This document shows, in pieces, positions 36,459-44,778 of a stretch of 64,000 nt of DNA. The stretch's first letter is position 1. Every line of letters begins with the position of its first letter. This DNA is from Halostella pelagica (GTDB taxonomy: Archaea > Halobacteriota > Halobacteria > Halobacteriales > Natronoarchaeaceae): NCBI GenBank assembly GCA_005954745.1, contig CP040680.1:62001-126000 (forward strand). The letters run 5' to 3'. The notes under the pieces are model-generated. The model made no database searches. It saw only the letters and a list, made by a program, of their open reading frames with translations, and had not been told where the DNA came from. Position numbers and translations under genes: made by a program.

Positions 36459-36908
36459 TTGAATTCATCGATTCCGGGGGACTGGGTAGGCCAGGTTCCC
36501 AAACATTGGGATGTCGTCCGCACCCGTTTTGTCGCTGAACTCCACTCTAGCCACACTCCCGACCACTCTAATGACGAGTACTGGGAGGACACCGACATTC
36601 CGTGGGTCACGACCTCCCACATCAAGTCGTTCCGTGAAGGACGCAAGCGCTATCTCTACGAAACCGAGCACCAGATCAGCAAACTCGGGATGGAAAATTC
36701 CGGGGCACATCTTCTTCCTGAGAGTACAGTCTTCCTCTCGCGTACCGCATCGGTCGGCTTTTCGGGTATCATGAGCGAACCGATGGCGACTTCACAAGAC
36801 TTCGCCAACTGGGTCTGTGGAAACGAGCCCAGTGTCTCACGCAGTCAGAAGTCGTTGAGGTCGCAGATATCTCACCGGCAACCGTTCGGTCTCACCGAGA
36901 CGCGCTAG
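36459..36908 (+). pseudogene. Type I restriction specificity subunit (HsdS) N-terminal fragment
   Basis: The frame resembles the first target-recognition domain of HsdS: VPKHWDVVRTRFVAEL, DIPWVTTSHIKSF, HLLPESTVFLSRTASVGFSG, MATSQDFANWVCG. HsdS proteins are usually around 400 residues; homology ends at about residue 125, then an unrelated tail runs to 36908. No HsdR or HsdM is nearby. A stranded fragment of a lost restriction system. Confidence 0.7.
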
Positions 36909-37164
36909 ACGAATTGGCTACTTGAAGCCTCTCACTCTGTTGGTTTGCGTGCCTAGGATGCCATAGAGCGGTTCACCTATGGTAGCGCGGAGGCCCCGGC
37001 CTCAAGGACCGAGCGAGCGTACTGCGGGAGCGAGGGAGTAGGGCGGGGTAGTTTACCGCGGGGAGAACTCACACAACCAGCCGCTGAAATCGCTCCGACA
37101 CATATTCCACTGGTCAGGAATTTCCGTCTATCCATCTTATATGATAGAATATTATACTGTTATA
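36909..37164. other. Short GC-rich spacer before the IS
   Basis: 256 nt holding no gene. A GC-rich patch at about 36980-37070 is followed by an AT-rich 37130-37164 directly against the IS left end. Confidence 0.3.
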
Positions 37165-37901
37165 GGCACGGTCTAGTCAACAGTTTTGCACCTCCTCGAC
37201 AGGCGTTCGTCGAGCGCTTGATTCGGTCGCTGGAAATTATAGTAGTAGACGAAGGCGGCGAACCAGCGCTGTGCGCTGGCGCTACCGCCCATCTAGGTCT
37301 GATGAAAGCGGTCGATCCGCATCGCAAGTGTCTGGAACCACTTTTCGATCAGATTCCGCTCGACGTAGTCGAGGTGGCCGCGCAGATCGTACCGCGCGAG
37401 CGCGGTCAAATAGCCCATTCCGTCGACGAGAAACGTCGTCTCAGAGAAGTCGTGTTTCTCGGCCAGTCGGCCGAGAAACTCGGCAGCTGGATCGGTTCCA
37501 CGCCGCTCAGATCCGACTGCACCGAGCAGAAGTTTCGTCTCGACATCGATCGCGGCGGACAGCCAGCGCTGTACTGTGCCAATTTTCACTGCAGCTTCGT
37601 CGACATCGACCCGCGACGGCTTCGCCGTCGGCGGGTCTGGCACATGCTCCGCCGTGCGGTGAACCCACTGCCATACCGCCTGATGTGACCGGATCACGCC
37701 GAATTGCTCCAACGTGGCGGTCGTCTCACGAAGTGAAATTCCTGTCGAATGAAGCCGCACCGCGAGCGCTCTGAGGGCGCTCGCGGTGCTCTCGTCGTCC
37801 CAACACTCAAGCGGATTCGGTTACAGAGAGACGGTGAACAGTTCTTGCGCGGTCATAACATCCGTCTCTAAGAACTGTTCGCTCTTTGGCTAGACAGTGC
37901 C
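37165..37901 (-). mobile_element. Degenerate IS6-like element, type 2, copy E
   Basis: Ends GGCACGGTCTAGTCAA (left) and GGCACTGTCTAGCCAA (right, read inward), 14 of 16 matching. The transposase on the reverse strand runs RLHSTGISLRETTATLEQFG, HQAVWQWVHRTAEHVPD, KPSRVDVDEAAVKI, LVDGMGYLTALARYD and RNLIEKWFQTLAMRIDRFHQ. A TAG (where Trp is expected) precedes MGGSASAQRWFAAFVYYYNF and a frameshift spoils the C-terminus; the N-terminus is also interrupted. Flanking octamers differ (CTGTTATA, GTGAGCGA), so no target duplication. Confidence 0.82.
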
Positions 37902-38066
37902 GTGAGCGAAGAAATGCATCAGTTCTGGCGTGAACTGCAAGACACGGAAGATATCGACGTCGATGCCGTGCAATCGGTTCGAAACCATCTCGAGAACATC
38001 GCGCATCGACATCCTGACGTATTTGAACGAGCGATGCGAAAGTTCGAGATCAACCGCGAGATGTAA
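37902..38066 (+). pseudogene. Short frame abutting the IS end, probable gene remnant
   Basis: A 54-codon frame starting exactly at the first base outside the IS (GTGAGCGAAGAAATGCATC) and reading MHQFWRELQDTEDIDVDAVQ and NHLENIAHRHPDVFERAMRK. Composition is protein-like and helical, but its position against the IS end suggests the 3' part of a gene cut by the insertion. No family recognised. Confidence 0.4.
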
Positions 38067-38112
38067 TTCTACTACTTAACCAACAGTAAGTCCGGTTCTA
38101 TCTGAGCGTTGG

Positions 38113-38658
38113 TTACCCATGAACTTCCTCAGTGGTCGGTTGTTGAAGTGGTACGTACACTTTATGGCGGTCCCACAGACTTTCGCGCCGAGTCGGGAAC
38201 TGCGTCACCTGTGAAGATGACGGTACGAGTTCCATCGTACTCTCGACGGTCGTCCCCCAGGGGACCATCTCCCCCTGCTCGGTCCAGAGCACGACTGGCT
38301 CTCCCTCTACCGTCGGTTGATCGCCCTCTGTTCTAAACTGAACTACCAAAGATGTTGGTAACTCCAGGGGATTACAGGCGATCCACCAAGCTAATCCCTT
38401 GTACCCTTTCTCTCTATAAATCTCTGAAACAAGGGACGTCGGATCGTCTTCCACGCAGAGTGACCACGAGATACGCTTTTCAGCCTCGCAAAGCGCCATA
38501 AACTGATGGCTACCGCGACGGGTATCGATCGGAGCAATGCGCTCCAGAGTACCTGGTGCAATGGCCCCCCAGAAAAACAGCGTCGTATTTCGTGGTACTT
38601 TGAATCGATGATAACCGTCGTCGAGTGGGAGTTTGAATTCAACCGACGGATGATCCAT
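38113..38658 (-). CDS. Hypothetical protein beside the tandem-nuclease gene
   Basis: Unrecognised 181-residue soluble protein, rich in Trp (LFFWGAI, ISWSLC, LAWWIAC). No transmembrane helix or metal motif seen. It is transcribed away from the nuclease-like gene at 38771 with about 110 nt between starts, so the two may share a regulatory region. It survives intact among broken mobile genes. A role in a defence pair is only a guess. Confidence 0.55.
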   Translation of the reverse strand: MDHPSVEFKLPLDDGYHRFKVPRNTTLFFWGAIAPGTLERIAPIDTRRGSHQFMALCEAEKRISWSLCVEDDPTSLVSEIYREKGYKGLAWWIACNPLELPTSLVVQFRTEGDQPTVEGEPVVLWTEQGEMVPWGTTVESTMELVPSSSQVTQFPTRRESLWDRHKVYVPLQQPTTEEVHG

Positions 38659-38770
38659 GTCCTGAAATGTTACTAGTGATACTTAGAGATACAGGTGCCT
38701 TGGGAGAATCCGATGCACATACTTCGCAGTAACCGATAACCCGTAGGCGGGTGCCGCTCCTACTCCATCC

Positions 38771-39811
38771 ATGAATGAAGTCGAACTCATTGACGCGTAC
38801 ATCGAGCATCAATCTGAACCGTACGAAGACGAGTATCCCACAGGAAACTGCGTACAGCGACAGTACGAGACAGTTCAGGGCTCCGCCGGGATTCTAGGCT
38901 ATAGTATAGATCTACTCGCAGAACCTCCAAGAGGAGGTGATGTAATCCTTGTAGAGGCAAAAATACCGGGGTTGAATTTCAATGCTATCGGACAGATTCT
39001 CCAGTATTCGTACCTCTTCCCCCGAGACCGCTCGATCGTTCGTGAGAAGGCCACTGAAAACGGTGGCTACTGGGACTCAAAAACCCAGGTGAGCACGTTT
39101 GAGCATCACGTCTATCCAGACACTGGCGAGGACGGGAAGACCATCTATCGGCCCAAACAATCAGTTGGGAAGATAGAGCAACGGATAATCGTCGAAAAAA
39201 TTCGACCGAAGGATCTTCGCCTTCTCGCTGTCTGTCAGGCTCTTGGAATCGATGTCAAAGCCTATGCAGGGGGGCAGTGGTATGGCAGAGGAATGTACGA
39301 TGTGAGCCCGCCAGTCGATACACAGCGACCGCAACTCACATCATGGATATCACGTAACAGCAAGCAATCACTCAATAGCCCTGCTGAAGATGAGCTCGCT
39401 CGAAGTTTCGTTGAGTGGATCTCGAATAACGAGGCAGATGTTGAAGTCTTCTGTGAGGTTCCAGTTGGCAGAGTACTGTATAATGCAGGTAAATCAGTTA
39501 TCGCGGATATGATTATCAAGATGGATGATTCCTGGTTCGTTGTCGAAGTAAAGAATAGTGCTACTAAGACCTCAACACGTGACTTCCAGAAAGCGTTTGG
39601 ACAGGCAGCTGGATATGCCTCATTATTCTCGTGTGAGTGGAGAAACCAAGCTCAAAACATTGCGCCTGTTGTCCTCCAAGAGTCAATTCCGGTTATCGGA
39701 AACGCCTACCGTCGGGATCGATACGGTAATGACCACGATGAGATGCTCTCCGCAGCAATGCAAGACGTGACTCAACCGTGGGTGTTTGGGCCTGCTGAGA
39801 CATTTGGATAG
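38771..39811 (+). CDS. Unknown protein with two PD-(D/E)XK nuclease-like domains
   Basis: 346 residues; I do not recognise the family. Two regions each show the PD-(D/E)XK pattern. Region 1: IDLLAE with D47, VILVEAKIPG with E62-x-K64, then GQILQYSYLF with Q75-x3-Y79. Region 2: VIADMIIK with D246, WFVVEVKNSA with E259-x-K261, then GQAAGYASLF with Q278-x3-Y282. The QxxxY helix is also seen in RecB-type nucleases. No helicase or DNA-binding motif is visible. ATG 38771 is followed by an ordinary acidic haloarchaeal sequence. Possible defence or plasmid-maintenance nuclease; function unproven. Confidence 0.65.
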   Translation: MNEVELIDAYIEHQSEPYEDEYPTGNCVQRQYETVQGSAGILGYSIDLLAEPPRGGDVILVEAKIPGLNFNAIGQILQYSYLFPRDRSIVREKATENGGYWDSKTQVSTFEHHVYPDTGEDGKTIYRPKQSVGKIEQRIIVEKIRPKDLRLLAVCQALGIDVKAYAGGQWYGRGMYDVSPPVDTQRPQLTSWISRNSKQSLNSPAEDELARSFVEWISNNEADVEVFCEVPVGRVLYNAGKSVIADMIIKMDDSWFVVEVKNSATKTSTRDFQKAFGQAAGYASLFSCEWRNQAQNIAPVVLQESIPVIGNAYRRDRYGNDHDEMLSAAMQDVTQPWVFGPAETFG

Positions 39812-40074
39812 GGACTATACTTGCCAGTTCGTCTAAATCCACACAGCGTAGTTTGGGGTAGCGTGGCTGAGGGCAGGAATACCGCTGCTGACCGACTCTT
39901 TCAGGTATTTAAACGAACATTCCCCGACTTCCACCCAGTGTCTGACGTACGTCAGCCCTATATTTCCAACCCAACCAGTCGTTCCATCCTTTAAGTCAAT
40001 GACCCCCCACAATTTCCATCGTACGTAAAGAAAAATCGCTCACTAGCGCTTCTACCCGTTCCACGGCTTCCAAG
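39812..40074. other. Spacer without recognised gene
   Basis: 263 nt, no protein-like frame and no tRNA-like cloverleaf seen by eye. Confidence 0.3.
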
Positions 40075-40402
40075 TTACTCAGTACGCGTAGTCTGCTGAT
40101 TTGCTTGTTCACGTAGATTATCGAGATTTCCGATTTCGCTGTCCTCTTCCTGTTCTAATACATCAATCACGGTTTCAAGGGGCGTGTCAAGCTTGTATTT
40201 GTTCGGTCGCCCACGTCCCGCTGACTCGATTCGCGTTCTTGAGAATACCGTTATCGCACATTTCGAGCAGATGTTCGTGGGTTCCACATCGAGTGAGTGG
40301 ATCTCGTCCGCACTCCTCCGCCACGGATTTGTAGTACTCGTAGATGTCCCTTGTCTGAGCGGGTGTCTTCCCCTGAGCAGAGAGATTCGGAGTAGCCAGC
40401 AA
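40075..40402 (-). pseudogene. Orc1/Cdc6 replication-initiator C-terminal fragment, frameshifted
   Basis: On the reverse strand, after an in-frame TAG, comes VLLATPNLSAQGKTPAQTRDIYEYY, shown here as two parts LLATPNLSAQ and GKTPAQTRDIYEYYKSVAEE, followed by THEHLLEMCDNGILKNAN. After a frame change it continues RIESAGRGRPNKYKLDTPLE and TVIDVLEQEED to the stop. This is the C-terminal winged helix that contacts origins in Orc1/Cdc6. The AAA+ domain is absent. Probably a relic of an integrated plasmid. Confidence 0.6.
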
Positions 40403-40420
40403 GACGTACTACCGATGTGA

Positions 40421-40759
40421 CGTGAGTTTACGGATGCCCGTCGTCACCTGCTTTCCATCGATGAGGACATTCGGCCGCCGCCGATCACGACGGACGGCGC
40501 ACGATCGATCCTCCAGCGCCTTTCAGAGGCCGCAGAGATCGATATCGATCATCCGAAACACAATTACCTTGATCCGAACGGCGGTCGCCGAGGGACGGGA
40601 GAGGTGCTTGTCCGCGCGTTCGGGTATACGGTGGCAGCCCGGTATCTCGATAATTCGGAGGAGATGGTTCGTGAGCGGTACTCACATATCGAGGCCGGTG
40701 AACTTGGAGATGTGGCGACAGAGGCACTTGACGAAATCGAACCACGATCCCAGGGCTGA
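40421..40759 (+). pseudogene. Tyrosine integrase/recombinase C-terminal fragment
   Basis: Frame opens straight after a TGA (40418-40420) and reads EFTDARRHLLSIDED, IDIDHPKHNYLDPNGGRRGT and VRAFGYTVAARYLDNSEEMV, then RERYSHIEAGELG. The last part matches the catalytic-Tyr region of XerC/phage-type integrases (R-Y-x-H-I), but the N-terminal half and a clear first Arg are missing and there is no start codon. It faces the Orc1/Cdc6 fragment head to head with about 20 nt between. Confidence 0.6.
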
Positions 40760-40769
40760 ACGACCGAAG

Positions 40770-41408
40770 TCAGCTCTCAGTTCTTGCTCGTCGGGCTCCC
40801 TCGTAGAGGGCAGGGAGGCCGAGAGGGAGGGCCAGTATGCCGAACCCGATGAGTGCGTACTTGGTTCTGCGTGTTCGCTGCAGGATCATAATCGTGGTTA
40901 CGGCGCCGAGAAGCGCAATCAGGAACGCTGTGTTGCTCCAAATGGTGTCGTAGGTCGAACAGTACAGCCAGCAGACGAACGTGTAGGCCGGGGCGTTCCA
41001 GGTCGGTGGATGGAGTTTCGGCCAGAAGAACCGGCAATACGTGGTCCAACCCAGCATCGCGACGGTCGGCAACTCAACGAGCCACATTGCTGTCCCACGA
41101 TCTAGGTCGCCGTATCGCTGGTATCCAGCGAGGAAGAGCGCGGGAAAGCAGAAGACCCACAGCCAGATACCAATAGTGTAGGTCACCGGCCAGTGTTCGA
41201 TCCGAGGCTGTGCAATCGGCAGCCGTAGTGACTCAGGAAGCGTCGCCCACGGAAAGGAGGGATCGGGAACTGGATTCGTGAGGAACGCGACCAAACAGAG
41301 ACCCGTCCCGACGAGAAGCCCGTACAGTCCGAGCGTCGTGTATCGGTCAAGCCATGCTGGAAGTTGCGGACGGGTCGACTGTTGACGGTGATCGGAGAAA
41401 CCGGGCAT
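40770..41408 (-). CDS. Haloarchaeal polytopic membrane protein
   Basis: Unrecognised 212-residue protein with five to six hydrophobic segments (TLGLYGLLVGTGLCLVAFL, YTIGIWLWVFCFPALFLAG, MWLVELPTVAMLGWTTYCRF, NTAFLIALLGAVTTIMIL, ALIGFGILALPLGLPAL) and several Cys and Trp in loops (FVCWLYCSTYDTIW). It lies 23 nt upstream of nothing on its own strand but follows the SHOCT gene direction, so the two could be cotranscribed. Function unknown. Confidence 0.6.
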   Translation of the reverse strand: MPGFSDHRQQSTRPQLPAWLDRYTTLGLYGLLVGTGLCLVAFLTNPVPDPSFPWATLPESLRLPIAQPRIEHWPVTYTIGIWLWVFCFPALFLAGYQRYGDLDRGTAMWLVELPTVAMLGWTTYCRFFWPKLHPPTWNAPAYTFVCWLYCSTYDTIWSNTAFLIALLGAVTTIMILQRTRRTKYALIGFGILALPLGLPALYEGARRARTES

Positions 41409-41431
41409 AGTTCAACTTTGTCTGGTCGTGA

Positions 41432-41803
41432 TCAGGTGTCTCGTTCGAGTGCTTCGCGGCGCTGTTCGTATTCTTCGTCGGTCAAGTCTCCGCGGGCGTA
41501 GGCGAGCCGAAGCTCTTCGAGTGCTTGGTCTGAGTCACTCTCATCCCCAGTAATCCCGCGATAGATGAGGTACCCACCACCGACGAGGGCGGCAAGGAAC
41601 AGGATCTGCATCACGATGCCGACGACGAACATCCAGCCAGGCATCGTCCCGTCGCCCCACATGTGACCTCCCCACATCCCGCCCATCATTGGACCGAACC
41701 CCATCATCCCGAAGCCCATGAAGAACATGGGTAAAATGATGACGGCGCCGGTGATAACGAGGAGAAGTGTAACAAGTCGCGTCTCGTCTGAGCTTGTAGG
41801 CAT
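41432..41803 (-). CDS. Membrane protein with Met/Gly/His-rich loop and C-terminal SHOCT domain
   Basis: 123 residues. Two transmembrane helices (about 11-31 and 57-80) flank a Met/Gly/His/Trp-rich stretch (MMGFGPMMGGMWGGHMWGDG) that could bind Cu(I) or simply form a membrane turn. The tail LEELRLAYARGDLTDEEYEQ is a SHOCT oligomerisation motif. A relative with the same architecture sits at 50361-50705. The neighbouring YHS permease and copper-storage-like protein support a metal link, but this is inference. Confidence 0.75.
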   Translation of the reverse strand: MPTSSDETRLVTLLLVITGAVIILPMFFMGFGMMGFGPMMGGMWGGHMWGDGTMPGWMFVVGIVMQILFLAALVGGGYLIYRGITGDESDSDQALEELRLAYARGDLTDEEYEQRREALERDT

Positions 41804-41983
41804 ATTGTGATCCCTCCGTGAGTGTGGGTTTCAACTAATACTACGCACTAACTATTCAATGCGGTTGTGCTTTTGAGTTGTGTGTTCTGTCCACCGCTAT
41901 TCTTTTGAATTCCTACTTACCACGGCTCTATCCCGAACCATCTAAAGGAAAACTGCAATAGATGATCCCTTCGAAATGATACC

Positions 41984-43375
41984 ATGGTGGCGACAATGAT
42001 TGATGGTATCTTCGAAGCTCTACGTATCGGTTTAGGCTTCCTCTGGACGGCAGCCTGGGCGATCATCATGGGGCTCACGATCACGAGTCTCGTCCAGGTC
42101 TACGTCTCAAAAGAGCGAATGGCACAGGTGCTGGGCAACGGGGACCTAAGCGGACTCACCAAGGCGACTGCGTTCGGCGCGGCCAGTAGTGGCTGCAGTT
42201 TCGGCGCTGTCGCCATCGGAAAAGGACTGTTCAAGAAGGGAGCGCACGCGGTGAACTTCCTCGCGTTCATGTTCGCGTCGACGAATCTCATCGTCGAACT
42301 CGGATTGATGATTCTAATTCTGCTCGGCTGGGAGTTCCTCGTCGCAGAGTTACTTGGCGGGCTCATTCTCATTGCCGTGATGGCCGTCATCGTTCATCTC
42401 ACGCTCCCGGAGAATCTCTTCGACGAGGTACGAGAGACGCTCAACGAGCGCGATCACGAGTCGGGCGTCACTGAGGACCCGACCTGCGGGATGGCAGGCA
42501 AAGACGAGTACACGCTCACCACCGATGGCGGTGAGACGCTGAAGTTCTGTTCGAAGGGGTGTATGGAGACCTACCGCCAGGAGACATCGAGCCGTGGCGG
42601 GTGGCGCGAAGAGCTGCTCTCGTGGGGTGGCTGGTACAAGGTCGGGAACCAGTACCGTAAGGAGTGGTCGATGATCTGGAAAGACGTCATCGCCGGTTTC
42701 CTGATCTCGGGGTTCGTCATCGTCTTCGTTCCCCAGTGGGTGTGGAATACCCTGTTCATTCAGGGCGACGGGCTTCTCGTGACTGCCGAGAACGCGATTA
42801 TGGGCGTCGCCATCGCCGTCCTCAGTTTCGTCGGCAGCATGGGCAACGTCCCGTTCGCCGTTGCGCTCTGGGGCGGCGGCATCAGTTTCGCGGGCGTCAT
42901 CGCGTTCGTCTACGCCGACCTCATCACGATTCCCGTCCTGAACATCTACCGGAAGTACTACGGCTGGAAGATCATGCTGTACATCCTCGGCGTCTTCTTC
43001 GTCACGATGGCGTTCACCGGCTTCCTCATGGAACTGCTGTTCGACGCCCTGGGGATCGTTCCAGATCTGGCAGGTGGCGAGACGGCGACCGAGCAGACGT
43101 ACTTCGAACTCAATTACACGTTCTATCTCAACATCATCGCCTTCGCGCTTTCGGGCTTTCTCCTGTACGTCTATCGTCGCGGCCTGGGTGCGCCCGGCCA
43201 GTACCGTGACCCCGTCTGTGGGATGCGGACTGACGACAGCGAACCAGCGGCGACCCACGACGGCAAGACGTACTACTTCTGCTCACAGACCTGCAAGGAA
43301 ACCTTCGAAGAGGACCCTGACGAATACGCCACCGGCCACCCGATGGTAATGGAAGGCCATGACCACGACGATTAA
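41984..43375 (+). CDS. Permease (SO_0444/DUF318-like) with two YHS/TRASH metal-binding domains
   Basis: 463 residues. The first permease half (about 1-140) contains ATAFGAASSGCSFGAVAIGK and FASTNLIVELGLMILIL, a second half lies at about 230-395, both with the family GCSFG and SMGNVPFAVALWGGG motifs. A YHS domain sits between the halves (about 164-200: DPTCGMAG ... LKFCSKGCMETY) and another at the end (about 406-450: DPVCGMRTDD ... YYFCSQTCKETF), with a His-rich tail (GHPMVMEGHDHDD). YHS domains bind metals such as copper or mercury. Probably a heavy-metal exporter or importer. Confidence 0.85.
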   Translation: MVATMIDGIFEALRIGLGFLWTAAWAIIMGLTITSLVQVYVSKERMAQVLGNGDLSGLTKATAFGAASSGCSFGAVAIGKGLFKKGAHAVNFLAFMFASTNLIVELGLMILILLGWEFLVAELLGGLILIAVMAVIVHLTLPENLFDEVRETLNERDHESGVTEDPTCGMAGKDEYTLTTDGGETLKFCSKGCMETYRQETSSRGGWREELLSWGGWYKVGNQYRKEWSMIWKDVIAGFLISGFVIVFVPQWVWNTLFIQGDGLLVTAENAIMGVAIAVLSFVGSMGNVPFAVALWGGGISFAGVIAFVYADLITIPVLNIYRKYYGWKIMLYILGVFFVTMAFTGFLMELLFDALGIVPDLAGGETATEQTYFELNYTFYLNIIAFALSGFLLYVYRRGLGAPGQYRDPVCGMRTDDSEPAATHDGKTYYFCSQTCKETFEEDPDEYATGHPMVMEGHDHDD

Positions 43376-43735
43376 TTCGAACTCGGATCCAGTCGGCAGG
43401 AGGAACTCTGCTGTTCGCCAGTATAGCTTCTCCAAGAGTAGCCCGCGAAAGAACGCTCCGACTCGTCACTCCCCCTCCAGCTGGGGCAACCGGGCGTGAT
43501 GAGCGTTGCCCTCGGCCTACCCAAGCGGGGTCCCGCGCAGTTACTCGCCAGACTTGCGTTCCAGTCAGTCAGATATAACTTCCCCTTCTGATGAGAGAGG
43601 GAAGTGTATTTTCGGTGGCCCTTCGGGCTTGAAGTACGAATCTGAATAGACGAGTGGGGGAAATGGTGTACGGTGAGTCCCCGCCGGTGGATAATGGAGG
43701 TAGATTTATTGTTACTTCCTTTGAATTCCGACTGA
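43376..43735. other. Intergenic region with an imperfect palindrome
   Basis: 360 nt. It holds a 12-bp imperfect inverted repeat at 43577-43604 and, near 43700-43720, a possible TATA (AGATTTATTGTTAC) 20-35 nt before the universal stress protein start. No gene seen. Confidence 0.4.
43577..43604. repeat. Imperfect 12-bp inverted repeat with 4-nt loop
   Basis: ACTTCCCCTTCT then GATG then AGAGAGGGAAGT; 10 of 12 positions pair. It lies 130-160 nt upstream of the universal stress protein gene. Could be an operator or an RNA hairpin after the permease gene. Confidence 0.4.
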
Positions 43736-44185
43736 ATGTACGACCGAATTCTACTGTCGACCGATGGAACTGTCGCGTCTAAAGAGGCTGAAACGCACGC
43801 ACTTGAACTCGCCGCCGCCCACGACTCAGTCCTTCACGTGCTCTACGTCGTCGACGAGGACGTCGTGACCGCATACAGCGGCGACGAGTACGTCAACGAA
43901 GCCGAAGGCCCTGAACACGGCCTCGAAGAACACGGCGAGGAGACGCTTTCGGAACTCCGACGTCGAGCATCGGAAATGGGTGTCGACGTCGAGACGACGA
44001 TGCAACATGGCCGTCCCGCTGAGACCATCGTTGACCACGTAGGCGACTGCGACGCGGATATCCTCGTACTCGGTACCAAACGCCGGCCGGACGAGTATCG
44101 TGCGCTGCTCGGAAGTGTTACCGACCGCGTCCTCCGATTGACGACTCGTCCGGCAACCGTCGTGAAAACTGAAGTCAGCGAGTAG
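43736..44185 (+). CDS. Universal stress protein (single UspA domain)
   Basis: 149-residue UspA-fold protein, start MYDRILLSTDGTVASKEAET, with ILVLGTKRRPDEYRALLGSV as the degenerate nucleotide-binding G-x2-G-x9-G-S region. Usually a small ATP- or AMP-binding homodimer induced by stress. It stands alone, convergent with the membrane winged-helix gene 14 nt away. Its upstream TATA-like ATTTATTG suggests its own promoter. Confidence 0.9.
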   Translation: MYDRILLSTDGTVASKEAETHALELAAAHDSVLHVLYVVDEDVVTAYSGDEYVNEAEGPEHGLEEHGEETLSELRRRASEMGVDVETTMQHGRPAETIVDHVGDCDADILVLGTKRRPDEYRALLGSVTDRVLRLTTRPATVVKTEVSE

Positions 44186-44199
44186 GAAACGACCGATCG

Positions 44200-44772
44200 C
44201 TACCGTTCATCGGCAGGTGTGAGCGGGCCACTATCGATCGTTCCAGTCACGTACTGTTTTCCAAGGGCCGTTATCCTATATTTTCCACGTTCGACCTTCT
44301 TGACGAATCCGCGCTTCTCTAACGTGCGTAGACGGCGATTCACTTCCCCACGACTGTACTCAATGTTGTATGCGATAATCGCGGGAGTAAGAACCAGCTC
44401 TTTCGAGTTGAAGAGTTCGAGGATGGCGTCGTCGATCGGCAACATCCAGTCTGCTTGCTCTCTGATCTGGATGGGCTTCTGGAGGAGCACGTCTGCCCAG
44501 GCATCACGACGCAGGTCTTTCTCGACGGGATCGTACAGTCCGAGAATGACCGGTAGTGCAGCGGCTCCATGCAACCAGTGGACGAAAGACGGGAAGAACA
44601 GTTCCACCACTGGTCCGCCGACGAGGAATAGCATCAGCCCTGCCACCGTGAACAGCAGATACTGCTGATACTCAACGACAGTCTGCTTGAAGAACAGAAA
44701 GTAACAAACGCCGAGACCGGTAACGAGCCCAATTGCAAGATTATAGTAGGCAAACATGGAACTGTCAATCAC
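44200..44772 (-). CDS. Membrane-anchored winged-helix protein
   Basis: 190 residues: three transmembrane segments (about 9-28, 38-58, 66-80), a linker, then a winged helix (about 112-175: AILELFNSKELVLTPAIIAY, SRGEVNRRLRTLEKRGFVKK, GKYRITALGKQYV). This looks like a PhiH/MarR-type haloarchaeal winged helix tethered to the membrane, perhaps a one-component sensor. ATG 44772 follows the upstream 100-residue membrane gene by 6 nt, so the two form an operon. Metal or envelope stress is a plausible signal given the neighbours. Confidence 0.75.
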   Translation of the reverse strand: MIDSSMFAYYNLAIGLVTGLGVCYFLFFKQTVVEYQQYLLFTVAGLMLFLVGGPVVELFFPSFVHWLHGAAALPVILGLYDPVEKDLRRDAWADVLLQKPIQIREQADWMLPIDDAILELFNSKELVLTPAIIAYNIEYSRGEVNRRLRTLEKRGFVKKVERGKYRITALGKQYVTGTIDSGPLTPADER

Positions 44773-44778
44773 TGGATC

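Noticed and set aside
42350-43258. 302-codon reverse open frame
   Set aside because: Antisense of the YHS permease; His/Asp/Glu-rich noise typical of GC-rich shadow frames.
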